Shown here: one piece after another, positions 25,331 through 34,641 of the stretch | How the letters are laid out: each line of letters begins with the position of its first letter | Position numbering within the stretch: the stretch's first letter is position 1 | Position numbers and translations under genes: made by a program | The notes under the pieces: model-generated | Seen by the model: the letters and a program-made list of their open reading frames with translations, nothing else | What the model was told of the DNA's origin: nothing | Database searches by the model: none | Assembly: GCA_937872515.1 (NCBI GenBank) | Contig: CALMSX010000083.1 | Coordinates: 1-64,000 of the forward strand | Reading direction: 5' to 3' | DNA from: an uncultured Bacteroidota bacterium | Lineage (GTDB): Bacteria > Bacteroidota > Bacteroidia > Chitinophagales > Saprospiraceae | DNA: 64,000 nucleotides

Positions 25331-28015
25331 TTGAAATCAATTATTAATAAAATATTATTTTTTGTAATATGTTTGACTTTTACCTTGTCAGGCATGGCTC
25401 AAAATGTTGACAATAAGGAGGTTAGCCCCCCGAATACTGTTCGCGACAGCATTTCGAAAGATAGCCTGGGTCGTGATTCACTGGCCAAAGGGTATAAAAT
25501 TTCAAAAGATGCGGTCACTTCTATTGTAAAATACGGTGCTATTGACTCCAATTTTACCGATGTAACGTCGAAAGAGGTTCATTTATTTGGCAACGCATTC
25601 ACTGATTATGAGACCATTAAGTTAAAAGCTGACTACATAGTTTTTAATTTTGGCAAAAATGAAGTGTCGGCATTCGAAAAGCGGGATACCCTACCTCGGC
25701 TGGTAGCCAAGCCCAGCTTTCAGGATGGCGAAACAAAGGCTGGCTTTACAGAAATGAGGTACAATTTTGAGAGTCACAAGGCCATAGTTAAGACCCTTGC
25801 CACCCAACAGTCAGAATTTTTTGTGATTGGAGAGACATCCAAATACATTGGTAAGGAGAATGATACCCTTACCAGAGAGGACAGATTTTACAATCAAAAT
25901 TCAATTATTACCACCTGCAACCACCCTACCCCCCATTTTGGGATCAGGGCCAGAAAGATGAAATTTATACCCGATAAGATTGCCGTGTTGGGACCTGCCC
26001 AGCTCGAAATAGCAGGAATCCCTACCCCCATCATCCTGCCATTTGGGTTTTTTCCTTTAATCAAGGGGCAGTCTTCCGGTTTGATATTTCCCAGCGACTT
26101 TCCTTATGATAATAATTATGGTTTTGGCATCAAAGGTGTAGGTTATTATTTTCCCATCAATGATTATGTGGATGCAACAGTAACCGGTGATATTTGGTCA
26201 AGAGGTAGCCATGCCCTCAGGGTTTCAGGGAGGTATAAAAAGAGATACAGCTACACGGGTAATGTCGAAATTTCGTATGCCAATAATATTTTGGAAGACA
26301 GCAAAGGCTTTCCTACTGCCAACAAGTCATTTGGTTTAAGAGTAGCGCACAACCAGGATGCCAAAGCACATCCCTATCGAACCCTGGGTGGTACAATCAA
26401 CATAGAAACCAACCGTAACTCGCAGCGGAATAATTTTGACTATGCCAATACGACCAATAATAAGCTTACATCTAACTTTAACTATACCTATAAGTGGCCG
26501 GAGTCACCTTTCTCATTTAGGGCAGCCTTCAATCACAACCAGGACAACCGAACAAGGATTGTCAACATTACTTTGCCGGATGCCAGTTTAAACATGAATA
26601 CCATTCAGCCGTTTAAGCGAAAAAATGTAACGGGCGACCCTCTTTGGTACGAAAATATCCAGATGAGTTACAAAGCAGGCTTGAGGAGTTATGTAAAAAC
26701 AACCGATACAACCCTTTTCACCCAGGCAACACTGGACAATATTCAGACGGGCTTGTCTCATGGTGTAACTGTTTCTTCGAATGCCAACGTTCTGAAATAC
26801 TTTAATTTTGCACCTTCTATGACCTATGACGAGGTTTATTTTTTAAAGACAGTCGACAAACAATTTGACCCCAACCTCATAATAGATTCAATTCAGCAAG
26901 GGGTGGATGCAGAAGGAAACCCGGTTTTTGAAACAAGGGTGGTAAAGTATGGATCGGTTCAACAAAGCCTAAAAAATGATTTTGAGGTTTTCAGGAAGTT
27001 TTCCACATCGATGTCGCTCCAAACCAACCTGACGGGTATCTACCGTCGGAATTCCGGCTTTTTCAGGGGCATCAGGCACGTCATTAAGCCAAATTTTTCC
27101 CTTTTATATTCCCCGGCCACTGATAAAAAATACGAGAGGTACGTAGATACAGATACACGGCCAGAAAAAAATGTTGGAGAGTATTACAATCCTTTACTAA
27201 CAGGGCCATTTCCACAGTCTCTGAACGATGAGCAGTTTAGCATTACCTATGGATTTAACAATGTGGTTGATGCCAAATTCAGAGGTAAAAAGGATACGGT
27301 TGATAAAAAAGTAACCCTGATCAACAACCTGGATATTGGAGGTAGCTACAACTTTGCCAGGGACTCTTTCCAATGGAGCGATGTGTCAATTGGCGGAAGC
27401 ACAAATTTGTTTAAAGGATATACCAATCTTCAGATCAGGGCAACACTTACTCCTTATGAAATCAACTATCAGACCGGCAGAAAGATCAATCAATTACTGA
27501 TCAACAATAAAAACAACGGACGGCTTTTGCAAATGATTAATTTTAATGCAGGTATCAACACCAGCTTTAGTTTTGCCCAATTGAAAGACCTATTTAAAAA
27601 GAAAACAGACGAGAAGAATAAGACAGAGGCAAGTAAAAAAACAAAGGGTTATGTCAAGCCCAGCATGACCACCCTGTTTGACAATCTCAGGTTTAACCAT
27701 GCCATGGCGATTACTGTTAGTAAGACAAAGACTGGAAACGATTCCTTATCATTATCTACCCATTCTTTATACATCAATGGTAGCATCCCTTTGAGCAAAA
27801 ACTGGAATTTTAATATTGGTAGCATAAGTTACGATTTTGTTGGAAAATCACTTGTATATCCCTCATTTGGGTTTAGTAGAGACCTGCATTGCTGGAATAT
27901 GAATTTTGCATGGTATCCCAATAGTGGTGTTTACAGCTTTTTTATTGGAGTTAAATCAGGTACCCTCAACTTCCTTAAGTACGATTACAATCAACCTTAT
28001 ATACCCAGAATTTAA
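25331..28015 (+). CDS. lptD: LPS-assembly outer membrane protein LptD-like
   Basis: An 894-residue protein starting at a TTG, with a signal peptide ending in SGMAQ. Then come an OstA/LptA-like jelly-roll domain (about 60-190: VHLFGNAFTDYETIKLKADYIVF) and a large beta-barrel rich in alternating aromatic strands. Motifs such as TTCNHPTPHFGIRARKMKF and ILPFGFFPLIKGQSSG match the LptD family of Bacteroidota. It inserts lipopolysaccharide into the outer leaflet with its plug partner LptE, whose gene is 22 kb away at 50173. It is transcribed away from the amidase gene across a 72-base gap that must hold both promoters. Confidence 0.85.
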   Translation: MKSIINKILFFVICLTFTLSGMAQNVDNKEVSPPNTVRDSISKDSLGRDSLAKGYKISKDAVTSIVKYGAIDSNFTDVTSKEVHLFGNAFTDYETIKLKADYIVFNFGKNEVSAFEKRDTLPRLVAKPSFQDGETKAGFTEMRYNFESHKAIVKTLATQQSEFFVIGETSKYIGKENDTLTREDRFYNQNSIITTCNHPTPHFGIRARKMKFIPDKIAVLGPAQLEIAGIPTPIILPFGFFPLIKGQSSGLIFPSDFPYDNNYGFGIKGVGYYFPINDYVDATVTGDIWSRGSHALRVSGRYKKRYSYTGNVEISYANNILEDSKGFPTANKSFGLRVAHNQDAKAHPYRTLGGTINIETNRNSQRNNFDYANTTNNKLTSNFNYTYKWPESPFSFRAAFNHNQDNRTRIVNITLPDASLNMNTIQPFKRKNVTGDPLWYENIQMSYKAGLRSYVKTTDTTLFTQATLDNIQTGLSHGVTVSSNANVLKYFNFAPSMTYDEVYFLKTVDKQFDPNLIIDSIQQGVDAEGNPVFETRVVKYGSVQQSLKNDFEVFRKFSTSMSLQTNLTGIYRRNSGFFRGIRHVIKPNFSLLYSPATDKKYERYVDTDTRPEKNVGEYYNPLLTGPFPQSLNDEQFSITYGFNNVVDAKFRGKKDTVDKKVTLINNLDIGGSYNFARDSFQWSDVSIGGSTNLFKGYTNLQIRATLTPYEINYQTGRKINQLLINNKNNGRLLQMINFNAGINTSFSFAQLKDLFKKKTDEKNKTEASKKTKGYVKPSMTTLFDNLRFNHAMAITVSKTKTGNDSLSLSTHSLYINGSIPLSKNWNFNIGSISYDFVGKSLVYPSFGFSRDLHCWNMNFAWYPNSGVYSFFIGVKSGTLNFLKYDYNQPYIPRI

Positions 28016-28072
28016 ATTGGTGGTTTTTTAAAAGTTCTTATTACTTTTATCGAAATATTTAAAGCCACCAAA

Positions 28073-28609
28073 TTGAATACTGCTGTCAGTCACCTGCCTC
28101 CTTTTGCCCTTCGACCCCGTTTCAAAGCCGAAGTACCCTTTGGTATTGACGAAATTGGCACCAAGATAAAAGGCCGGTTAAAAGAGCGAAAAGAAGATGT
28201 AGTGGGTAAGGTAGTCGGAAACATGGCAGTATTGTCAATTCCTGACGAAAAAAAGCACTTTTGGTCACCCCAGCTCACCCTTGGTATGGATGAGACCGAT
28301 ACCAAGGGTGTCACCATGTTGAGGGGTATGTATGGGCCCTCAACTTCAGTGTGGCTGGCCTTTGTATTTACGTACGGTATTTTGGGCATAGTAGCCTCCT
28401 TTGCCCTCATCATAGGACTTAGCCAATACACCATGGGGCAATCTTCTTATGCTTTGTACATTGCATTCTTTTCTGTTTTAGGCATTTGTGCACTTTACTT
28501 TATATCTTTTTCAGGGCAAAAAATAGGTGGTGCTCAAATGGAAGTCTTACATGGCTTTGTGGAAGAGAGTTTGCACTATCCCATCATTTCCGTTGCTGCT
28601 GAGTCTTAG
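28073..28609 (+). CDS. Hypothetical membrane protein
   Basis: A 178-residue protein beginning at a TTG (MNTAVSHLPPFALRPRFKAE). The first 90 residues are soluble, with a basic patch (KIKGRLKERKEDVVGKVVGN) and a segment ending HFWSPQLTLGMDE. Two membrane helices follow at about 101-121 and 127-147, and the C-terminus is acidic. I do not recognise a family. It follows lptD by 57 bases on the same strand and may be read through from it. Codon use matches the neighbours, so it looks genuine. The two helices in a hairpin with a large cytosolic N-domain suggest a small membrane-associated regulator or anchor. Confidence 0.6.
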   Translation: MNTAVSHLPPFALRPRFKAEVPFGIDEIGTKIKGRLKERKEDVVGKVVGNMAVLSIPDEKKHFWSPQLTLGMDETDTKGVTMLRGMYGPSTSVWLAFVFTYGILGIVASFALIIGLSQYTMGQSSYALYIAFFSVLGICALYFISFSGQKIGGAQMEVLHGFVEESLHYPIISVAAES

Positions 28610-28851
28610 GCTCTTTAAGATAATTTATTTCAATAATATTTAACCAATTGATGTGCAATTGTTAATATATAAATTTAAATTATATAGCATTAAAATAATT
28701 ATATATGGATAATTGCCAGATTATAAGTATATTATTTTGACATAGCGCCTTGAGCTGCTGTTTTGTTCGTATTAAACCGACTTTTCTCTAAAGTCTTAAA
28801 AATGTGGATATTATTTGATATTCGCTTTTTTAAATATAGCATTCTAGACTC
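28610..28851. other. AT-rich intergenic region before smc
   Basis: About 240 bases, very AT-rich (for example ATATATAAATTTAAATTATATAG runs), with no ORF of note. It ends at the smc promoter. No clear terminator for the upstream gene was found. Confidence 0.5.
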
Positions 28852-28859
28852 TATATTTG
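28852..28859 (+). promoter_or_regulatory. -7 promoter element of smc, next to its start codon
   Basis: TATATTTG, an exact TAnnTTTG, followed by CACCCCT and then ATG. The predicted transcription start falls at or within a base or two of the ATG, so the mRNA should be leaderless or nearly so. Confidence 0.6.
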
Positions 28860-28866
28860 CACCCCT

Positions 28867-31800
28867 ATGAGATTAAAACAGCTTCATATAAAAGGGTTCA
28901 AGAGCTTCGCTTACGACACCGTCATCCACTTTAATGAGGATGTAATTGGTATTGTGGGTCCTAACGGAAGTGGAAAATCCAATATTGTGGATGCCATCAG
29001 ATGGGTATTGGGGGAGCAGAAAAGCAAAGAGCTTCGATTGGAGCAAATGGCAGATGTTATCTTTAATGGTACCAAAAATAGAAAAGAAGCACCTTCTGCC
29101 ACCGTTGAGTTGATATTTGACAACGACCGTGGCTTGTTGCCTACCGAATATCAAACGGTCAACATTTCCCGTACCCTCTATAGAAGTGGTGACAGCGAGT
29201 ACCGACTCAATGATGTGGTTTGCAGATTGAAGGATATCAAATCACTTCTGGTAGATACAGGTATTGGCTCCAACTCTTATGCCATCATATCACTAGGCAT
29301 GGTAGACGACCTGCTTTACGATAAAGATGATTCCAGGCGATATATGTTTGAGCAAGCCGCCGGAGTTAGTAAATATAAGTCGAGGAAAAAAGAGACCCTG
29401 CAAAAACTCAACAGTACCAGTGCCGATTTGGACAGGGTATCAGATCTGCTTTTTGAGATCGAAGGGAATATGAAAACCCTCGAAAAGCAGGCAAAAAGAA
29501 CGCGTAAGTATTTTGAGTTAAAAGATGAATACAAAACGCTGGCTGTTCAAAACGCCGTGCGTTCGATGCAAAATTTAAAAGAACGCTATAAAAAAGCAGG
29601 ACAGGATATTACAGAAAAACAGGATGCTTATTCTGCCATCAATACCGAAGTAATTGCCAAAGAAGCAAAGCTGGAGGCAGAAAAAAAACAAAACCTCGAG
29701 CAGGAATTAAACGTAGGGCAGCAGCAGAAAGAGTTGAACGAGTTGGTGGCAAAACTCAGGAATCTTGAAAACGATAAAAACCTACTCACCCAAAAGATCA
29801 GTTTCAAAAAACAGAGTTTGACCAATGCTGATGCAGTTTTGACTGAAAGCAAGGTCTCACTTGATTTATTGTCAGAAGAACTCAAAAGACTTGATCGGCT
29901 CATTCTTGAAGAAAAAGAAGTTGAAGCTACCCTTTCCGTTAAACTTAGCGAAAAGCAGCAGGCTTTGGCTGATGCAAGGGCAATTCAGGGGAGCGCTAAA
30001 AATGAGTTTGAATCCAAGACCAAACACATCCAGGAGCTGCAAAAACAGCTTTTTGACATAGACAAGGACATAGCGGTAACTTCTAATCATATTTCAACCC
30101 TAAAATCTGAAAATCAACGCACCAGCGAAGAAATCAGGACGCACAAGGATGAACATAGTCTTTTTGATCAGGATCTTGCTGAACTCACAGGTAAATTTCA
30201 GATTGCAAGCGATGAGATTACCTCACTCAAAGAAAAAGAAAACCAAAGAAAGCAGCAAATTGCCGAAGCAGAACAGCTTAGAGATAAGATGGCCGAGGAG
30301 CTGGGAAAGGTCAACAGGACCCTGGATGCCAGACAAAATGAATACGACCTACTCAAGAGCATGATCGAAAATTTTGAGGGCTTTCCGGAGTCTTTGAAGT
30401 TTCTATCTTCTCAATGGAGAAAAGATGTACCCGTACTTTCAGATCTGCTGGATGTTCAGGAAGAATACAAATCGGTGATTGAGCAATACCTTGAGCCCTA
30501 CCTCACTTACTTTGTTGTCAATGATGTCAATGAAGCGGGAGAAGCCATTCGATTACTAGGTGGTGCCCAAAAAGGTAAGGCCAATTTTTTCTTGCTCAAC
30601 AGAATTGAATTTCAACAGGGAACCAAATTATCCATTCCGCTTGCCAAGCCGGCCATTGAATGCGTTAAAGTAGAAGCCAAATACGAACCCTTACTGTCTT
30701 ACCTCCTAAGAGATGCTTATATCTTTGACGGCAGTTTGGATGATTTTAAATATGACCGAGAATATGATGGTCTTAATTTTCTTTCCAAGTCAGGTAGTTT
30801 TCTAAAAACCCGTTTTACCATATCAGGTGGATCTGTAGGTCTTTTTGAAGGCAAAAAAATTGGTAGGAAAAAGAACCTCGAAAAGTTAGAGACCTTTATC
30901 AGGGAATCAGAAGAGCAAAAAGTAAAACTGAGCAGTGAGTTAGACAAAACCAGGAATCTGGTGGTTCAATTAAAAGGATCGGACAGAAGTCTGGAGCTGG
31001 AACACATGCTGGCTGATCTTCAAAAGATAGAGCAAGAGAAGACCAGACTTTTTGTAAGTTTGGAAAACCTGGCTCAAAAAATTAAAGATGGTGAGACCAA
31101 AATAGTCAGGAATCGCCAGCAAATTGAAGAGCTGGAAGAAAAACAACGCACCTTTGAAGTTGACAAAATCAGCTTGAAAAGAGGGCTTGAAGAAGAAGAA
31201 CAAAACATCAGAAGCAACAACTCAGATCTGGATCAGTTGACGGATCGACTCAACAAGGCATCAGAAGCTTTCAACGACGCCAATATTGAGGTCATTCGAC
31301 AGCAAAATCTACTCACCAATCATCTGAAAGACCTTGAATTTAAACAATCAAGGCAGCATGAAATTTCAGAAAGAATAAAGTCGGAAACATCCAGAAAGGA
31401 AGCCGATATCGTAGAATTGGAACAGGCGGAAAACCACAAAATAGCGCTTGAAAATGAACTGCTGTTGGTTTACAATGAAAAAAACACCTTCCAGTCGGCG
31501 TTGAATGCCAATGAGCAAAACTATTTTTCGGCACGAAACATTATTTCAACTCTCGAAGAAGAAATAAGGGTACTCAACAGGGGACTCAACCAACACCAGG
31601 TTGAAATAAATCAATTGAAAGACCATTACCAGGAGATCAAATTCCAAATCAACGCCATTGGAGATCGCATTTACATTGAATTCAATGTGAGCATCGATGA
31701 GGTAATGAATCAGGAGGTGAATACCGAAATAGCGGATGAAGACCTGGCACAGAAGGTAGAACAAATAAGGCACAGGCTCAATAATTACGGTGAGATCAAC

Positions 31801-32421
31801 CCTATGGCGATGGAAGCTTATGAAGAAATCAAATCCAGGTATGATGTCATTACTGTTCAGAGAAATGACATTCTCGCTGCCAAGGAGTCATTGCTTCAAA
31901 CCATCAAAGAAATTGAATCCACTGCCACCTCGCAATTTATGCAGGCATTTGAGGAAATTAGGTCCAACTTTATCAATGTTTTCAGGAGCCTATTTACAGA
32001 AGATGATAACTGCGATTTGATTTTGATGGAACCCGACAATCCGTTGGAATCCTCAATCGAAATTGTAGCCAAGCCAAAGGGTAAAAAGCCAAAATCATTG
32101 AGCCAGTTGTCTGGAGGAGAAAAAACACTGACGGCCACAGCTCTGCTTTTTGCCTTATACCTGCTCAAGCCTGCCCCATTCTGTATTTTTGATGAAGTAG
32201 ATGCTCCTCTGGACGATGCCAATATTCAAAAATTCAATCGCATCATTCAGAAATTTTCTGAGCGATCACAGTTTATCATTGTCACCCATAATAAGTCTAC
32301 CATGGCGGCTGTAGACGTACTGTATGGCGTTTACATGCAGGAGATGGGCATTAGCGCATTAACACCAGTAGATTTTAGAGATCTTAAGGATGATCCGGTT
32401 TTAGCAGCAGCAAGCGCCTAA
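28867..32421 (+). CDS. smc: Chromosome segregation ATPase SMC
   Basis: A 1184-residue SMC protein of normal family length. The N-terminal head carries Walker A (GPNGSGKSNIVDAI), with long coiled coils at about 170-500 and 660-1010. The hinge lies at about 510-650 (LSDLLDVQEEYKSVIEQYLE), and the C-terminal head has the signature LSGGEKTLTATALL and Walker B (FCIFDEVDAPLDDAN). It forms a dimeric DNA-embracing ring with ScpA and ScpB and organises the nucleoid; those partners are not in this window. The start is fixed by a -7 element seven bases upstream. The following gene begins four bases after its stop, suggesting co-transcription. Confidence 0.97.
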   Translation: MRLKQLHIKGFKSFAYDTVIHFNEDVIGIVGPNGSGKSNIVDAIRWVLGEQKSKELRLEQMADVIFNGTKNRKEAPSATVELIFDNDRGLLPTEYQTVNISRTLYRSGDSEYRLNDVVCRLKDIKSLLVDTGIGSNSYAIISLGMVDDLLYDKDDSRRYMFEQAAGVSKYKSRKKETLQKLNSTSADLDRVSDLLFEIEGNMKTLEKQAKRTRKYFELKDEYKTLAVQNAVRSMQNLKERYKKAGQDITEKQDAYSAINTEVIAKEAKLEAEKKQNLEQELNVGQQQKELNELVAKLRNLENDKNLLTQKISFKKQSLTNADAVLTESKVSLDLLSEELKRLDRLILEEKEVEATLSVKLSEKQQALADARAIQGSAKNEFESKTKHIQELQKQLFDIDKDIAVTSNHISTLKSENQRTSEEIRTHKDEHSLFDQDLAELTGKFQIASDEITSLKEKENQRKQQIAEAEQLRDKMAEELGKVNRTLDARQNEYDLLKSMIENFEGFPESLKFLSSQWRKDVPVLSDLLDVQEEYKSVIEQYLEPYLTYFVVNDVNEAGEAIRLLGGAQKGKANFFLLNRIEFQQGTKLSIPLAKPAIECVKVEAKYEPLLSYLLRDAYIFDGSLDDFKYDREYDGLNFLSKSGSFLKTRFTISGGSVGLFEGKKIGRKKNLEKLETFIRESEEQKVKLSSELDKTRNLVVQLKGSDRSLELEHMLADLQKIEQEKTRLFVSLENLAQKIKDGETKIVRNRQQIEELEEKQRTFEVDKISLKRGLEEEEQNIRSNNSDLDQLTDRLNKASEAFNDANIEVIRQQNLLTNHLKDLEFKQSRQHEISERIKSETSRKEADIVELEQAENHKIALENELLLVYNEKNTFQSALNANEQNYFSARNIISTLEEEIRVLNRGLNQHQVEINQLKDHYQEIKFQINAIGDRIYIEFNVSIDEVMNQEVNTEIADEDLAQKVEQIRHRLNNYGEINPMAMEAYEEIKSRYDVITVQRNDILAAKESLLQTIKEIESTATSQFMQAFEEIRSNFINVFRSLFTEDDNCDLILMEPDNPLESSIEIVAKPKGKKPKSLSQLSGGEKTLTATALLFALYLLKPAPFCIFDEVDAPLDDANIQKFNRIIQKFSERSQFIIVTHNKSTMAAVDVLYGVYMQEMGISALTPVDFRDLKDDPVLAAASA

Positions 32422-32424
32422 CGG

Positions 32425-33018
32425 ATGAACTACCTGGCGCACACCCTACTCTCCGGCAAAAATGAAGCCCTTATTGTTGGTAATTTTTTAGCCGATATAT
32501 TGCGCAAAAATGAATATGGTCCCTGGATGGAACCTTATCTTTTGGGTGTAGATTTACATCGTGCCATAGATCACTTTACCGATGATCACCCTTCGATCAA
32601 GAGGATCAATGCCATATTAAGACCTTCACATAGAAAATACGCACCGGTGGTCACAGATATACTCTTAGATTATATCCTGGGCCAGGCCTGGCACATGCAT
32701 TCTTCAGAAAGCATACAGGGCTTTGCTGATTTAAGATATGAAACCATTAGGATGCATCTGCCTGTTTTTCCAGACAGAATTAAACCTATTGTTGCCAAAA
32801 TGATCGACGGCAATTTTCTGATTAAGTATACCACCATCGAAGGTTTGATGTTTACCTTTGAAAAGATCCAGGAAGCGGCCAGGTTTCCTTCAGATTTTAG
32901 TCAGGCCGTTGAAGATCTGGAAAATTACTACGATACCCTCTACCTGGAATTCAATCACTTTTTTCCCGATTTGGTGGATCATACCCAATCTTACAGAATC
33001 AACGCCTCGAAATTATAA
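32425..33018 (+). CDS. Acyl-carrier-protein phosphodiesterase-like protein (AcpH/DUF479)
   Basis: A 197-residue protein with the family start MNYLAHTLLSGKNEALIVGNFLAD and the motif LHRAIDHFTDDHP, whose His and Asp residues form the metal site of the HD-like AcpH fold. In E. coli AcpH removes the 4'-phosphopantetheine arm from ACP. Length matches the family. It follows smc by four bases, although no functional link is known. Its stop codon and that of the convergent outer membrane gene share the palindrome TTATAA (33013-33018). Because many members are untested outside enterobacteria, the reaction is a family inference. Confidence 0.85.
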   Translation: MNYLAHTLLSGKNEALIVGNFLADILRKNEYGPWMEPYLLGVDLHRAIDHFTDDHPSIKRINAILRPSHRKYAPVVTDILLDYILGQAWHMHSSESIQGFADLRYETIRMHLPVFPDRIKPIVAKMIDGNFLIKYTTIEGLMFTFEKIQEAARFPSDFSQAVEDLENYYDTLYLEFNHFFPDLVDHTQSYRINASKL

Positions 33019-34641
33019 TTTTATCAGTAAACCACCTTGTACATGGATGCCCAGGCTGGGATATCCATACCATTGTTCGTATTTATTATTGAGCAGGTTA
33101 TTGGCCTTTGCATAGATGCCAAATTTTTTGCTGATCCATATATCCAAACCTGCATTCAGTTCGATCCTATTATTGAGCCTTATATCAGTTGGAGAAGCCG
33201 TAGCTGCATCCACTACCCTGGCCCACTGTCGGTCGGTTACAAACAGCTCAGGTGTAAACTTAATTCTGTCATGGATCAACCGAAACTCTGCCTGGGCTTT
33301 AAATTCAAGGCTGTGCATGCCGTAAAGTTTATCCAGTCCTTTTTTATCAAAAAAGTTTTTAGTCAACAAACCTTTCAACCGGACATTTTCTGTTACAGCA
33401 AAGTCTATGTTTGATCTGATAAATACAGCATTTAAATCGGTATAAAACACATTTGCACTATACACCTTTTGCTCATTGTTGAATTGATCCCAGTTTCTAC
33501 CATTGACGTAGCCGGCGGCAGCTTCATAACCTACCACCTCAGTTTCACCCCTGATACCTCCCATGATTTCTTTTCCAATAAAATTGCTAAGTGAGGGTAT
33601 GGTTGGGTTGAGCCAAGGATTTTCCAGGGTAAGTCTGTGCAAATTATTACCACTTACCCTTAGCTGACTTAAGGCAAAAACGTGCATGCCTTTTCCGGCC
33701 AAAGCATAATCAAATTGAATTTCAGGCCATGGAATGGTTTTTTCTGTAGCATCAAAATAGATCGCAGCGCCTGCTGTCAGAAACCACTTTGGATTGGAAA
33801 ACTTGATTCGTGGATCAAAAACCAGGGAATAAAGATCAGAAATCTCGGTTTGCAAGACACCGGTAAATTGAAGTGGCAGGTCAACCCTCCAATTTCCCTT
33901 CTTTTTGGCCACACTTGTTTCGACCTTAAATTGGCCTTCGTTTTTATCGGGATTAGAAACATTGAGTACGGAATAGCTGGTATTGAATCTAAATTCTACA
34001 TCATTCTCTTCAATAGTTCCATGGAATACTTCAGCCTTAAATCCTGCATTGAATAGATTTCGGTCTTTATCATTGAGGTCATTGCCTTCATAGATAAAAT
34101 AAAAGGGTTGTTGTCGGTAAGTGGCATTGACCCCGGCATTGAGCTGCCATTTTTCCTTTATTTTATAACGGATGCCTGCTAAAGCTGAAGAAGATCCTGC
34201 CTTTTGGTCTGCTACTTTAGAAGAATTGTCAAAACTTTGATGAGCCAGATGGATGTAACGATCAAATTGATACTCATCGGTTTTATAAAAGCCAAGTTCA
34301 AGTCCCGGATTTTTGACGTTACCATAACCTATTCGGGTATAAAAAGGATAGGGCTCAAAGGGCAAATCGGTATCTGCAGCTATCGGTTTAATAACCGGTT
34401 CAGGGTATTCAATATCGAGCGGCAGGATGGTTACATTGTAACTATACTTTTTTTTGATGGGAACCACCGGCTTGATCACAGGCGCCATGTTTATGATTCG
34501 GGCCTCTTCCAATTGGGCTTCAAAAGTTTTAATAATCTCCTGTTTTTCTTCAGGCAACTCCTGAGCAAGAAGTGAAGTGCTGCATACCACGGTAAAACAT
34601 GCTATAAGCAGAAGTTGGGTAGATTGATATCTCGCTTTCAT
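33013..34641 (-). CDS. Outer membrane beta-barrel protein (TonB receptor-like, no plug)
   Basis: A 542-residue protein with a signal peptide ending SLLAQ. A short periplasmic segment of about 70 residues (EIIKTFEAQLEEARIINMAP, then Pro-rich) is followed by a barrel of alternating strands from about residue 95 (FYTRIGYGNVKNPGLELGFY). The last residue is not the usual Phe. The layout matches a Bacteroidota family often annotated as TonB-dependent receptor, although no plug domain is seen. Its ATG overlaps the stop of the upstream TPR gene by one base (TAATG), so the two are translationally coupled and probably act together. Substrate or partner is unknown. Confidence 0.75.
   Translation of the reverse strand: MKARYQSTQLLLIACFTVVCSTSLLAQELPEEKQEIIKTFEAQLEEARIINMAPVIKPVVPIKKKYSYNVTILPLDIEYPEPVIKPIAADTDLPFEPYPFYTRIGYGNVKNPGLELGFYKTDEYQFDRYIHLAHQSFDNSSKVADQKAGSSSALAGIRYKIKEKWQLNAGVNATYRQQPFYFIYEGNDLNDKDRNLFNAGFKAEVFHGTIEENDVEFRFNTSYSVLNVSNPDKNEGQFKVETSVAKKKGNWRVDLPLQFTGVLQTEISDLYSLVFDPRIKFSNPKWFLTAGAAIYFDATEKTIPWPEIQFDYALAGKGMHVFALSQLRVSGNNLHRLTLENPWLNPTIPSLSNFIGKEIMGGIRGETEVVGYEAAAGYVNGRNWDQFNNEQKVYSANVFYTDLNAVFIRSNIDFAVTENVRLKGLLTKNFFDKKGLDKLYGMHSLEFKAQAEFRLIHDRIKFTPELFVTDRQWARVVDAATASPTDIRLNNRIELNAGLDIWISKKFGIYAKANNLLNNKYEQWYGYPSLGIHVQGGLLIKL

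Noticed and set aside
28090..28434. 114-codon minus-strand ORF over the hypothetical membrane protein
   Set aside because: It is antisense, has no membrane or signal pattern, and lies fully inside the forward gene, which follows lptD in the same direction.
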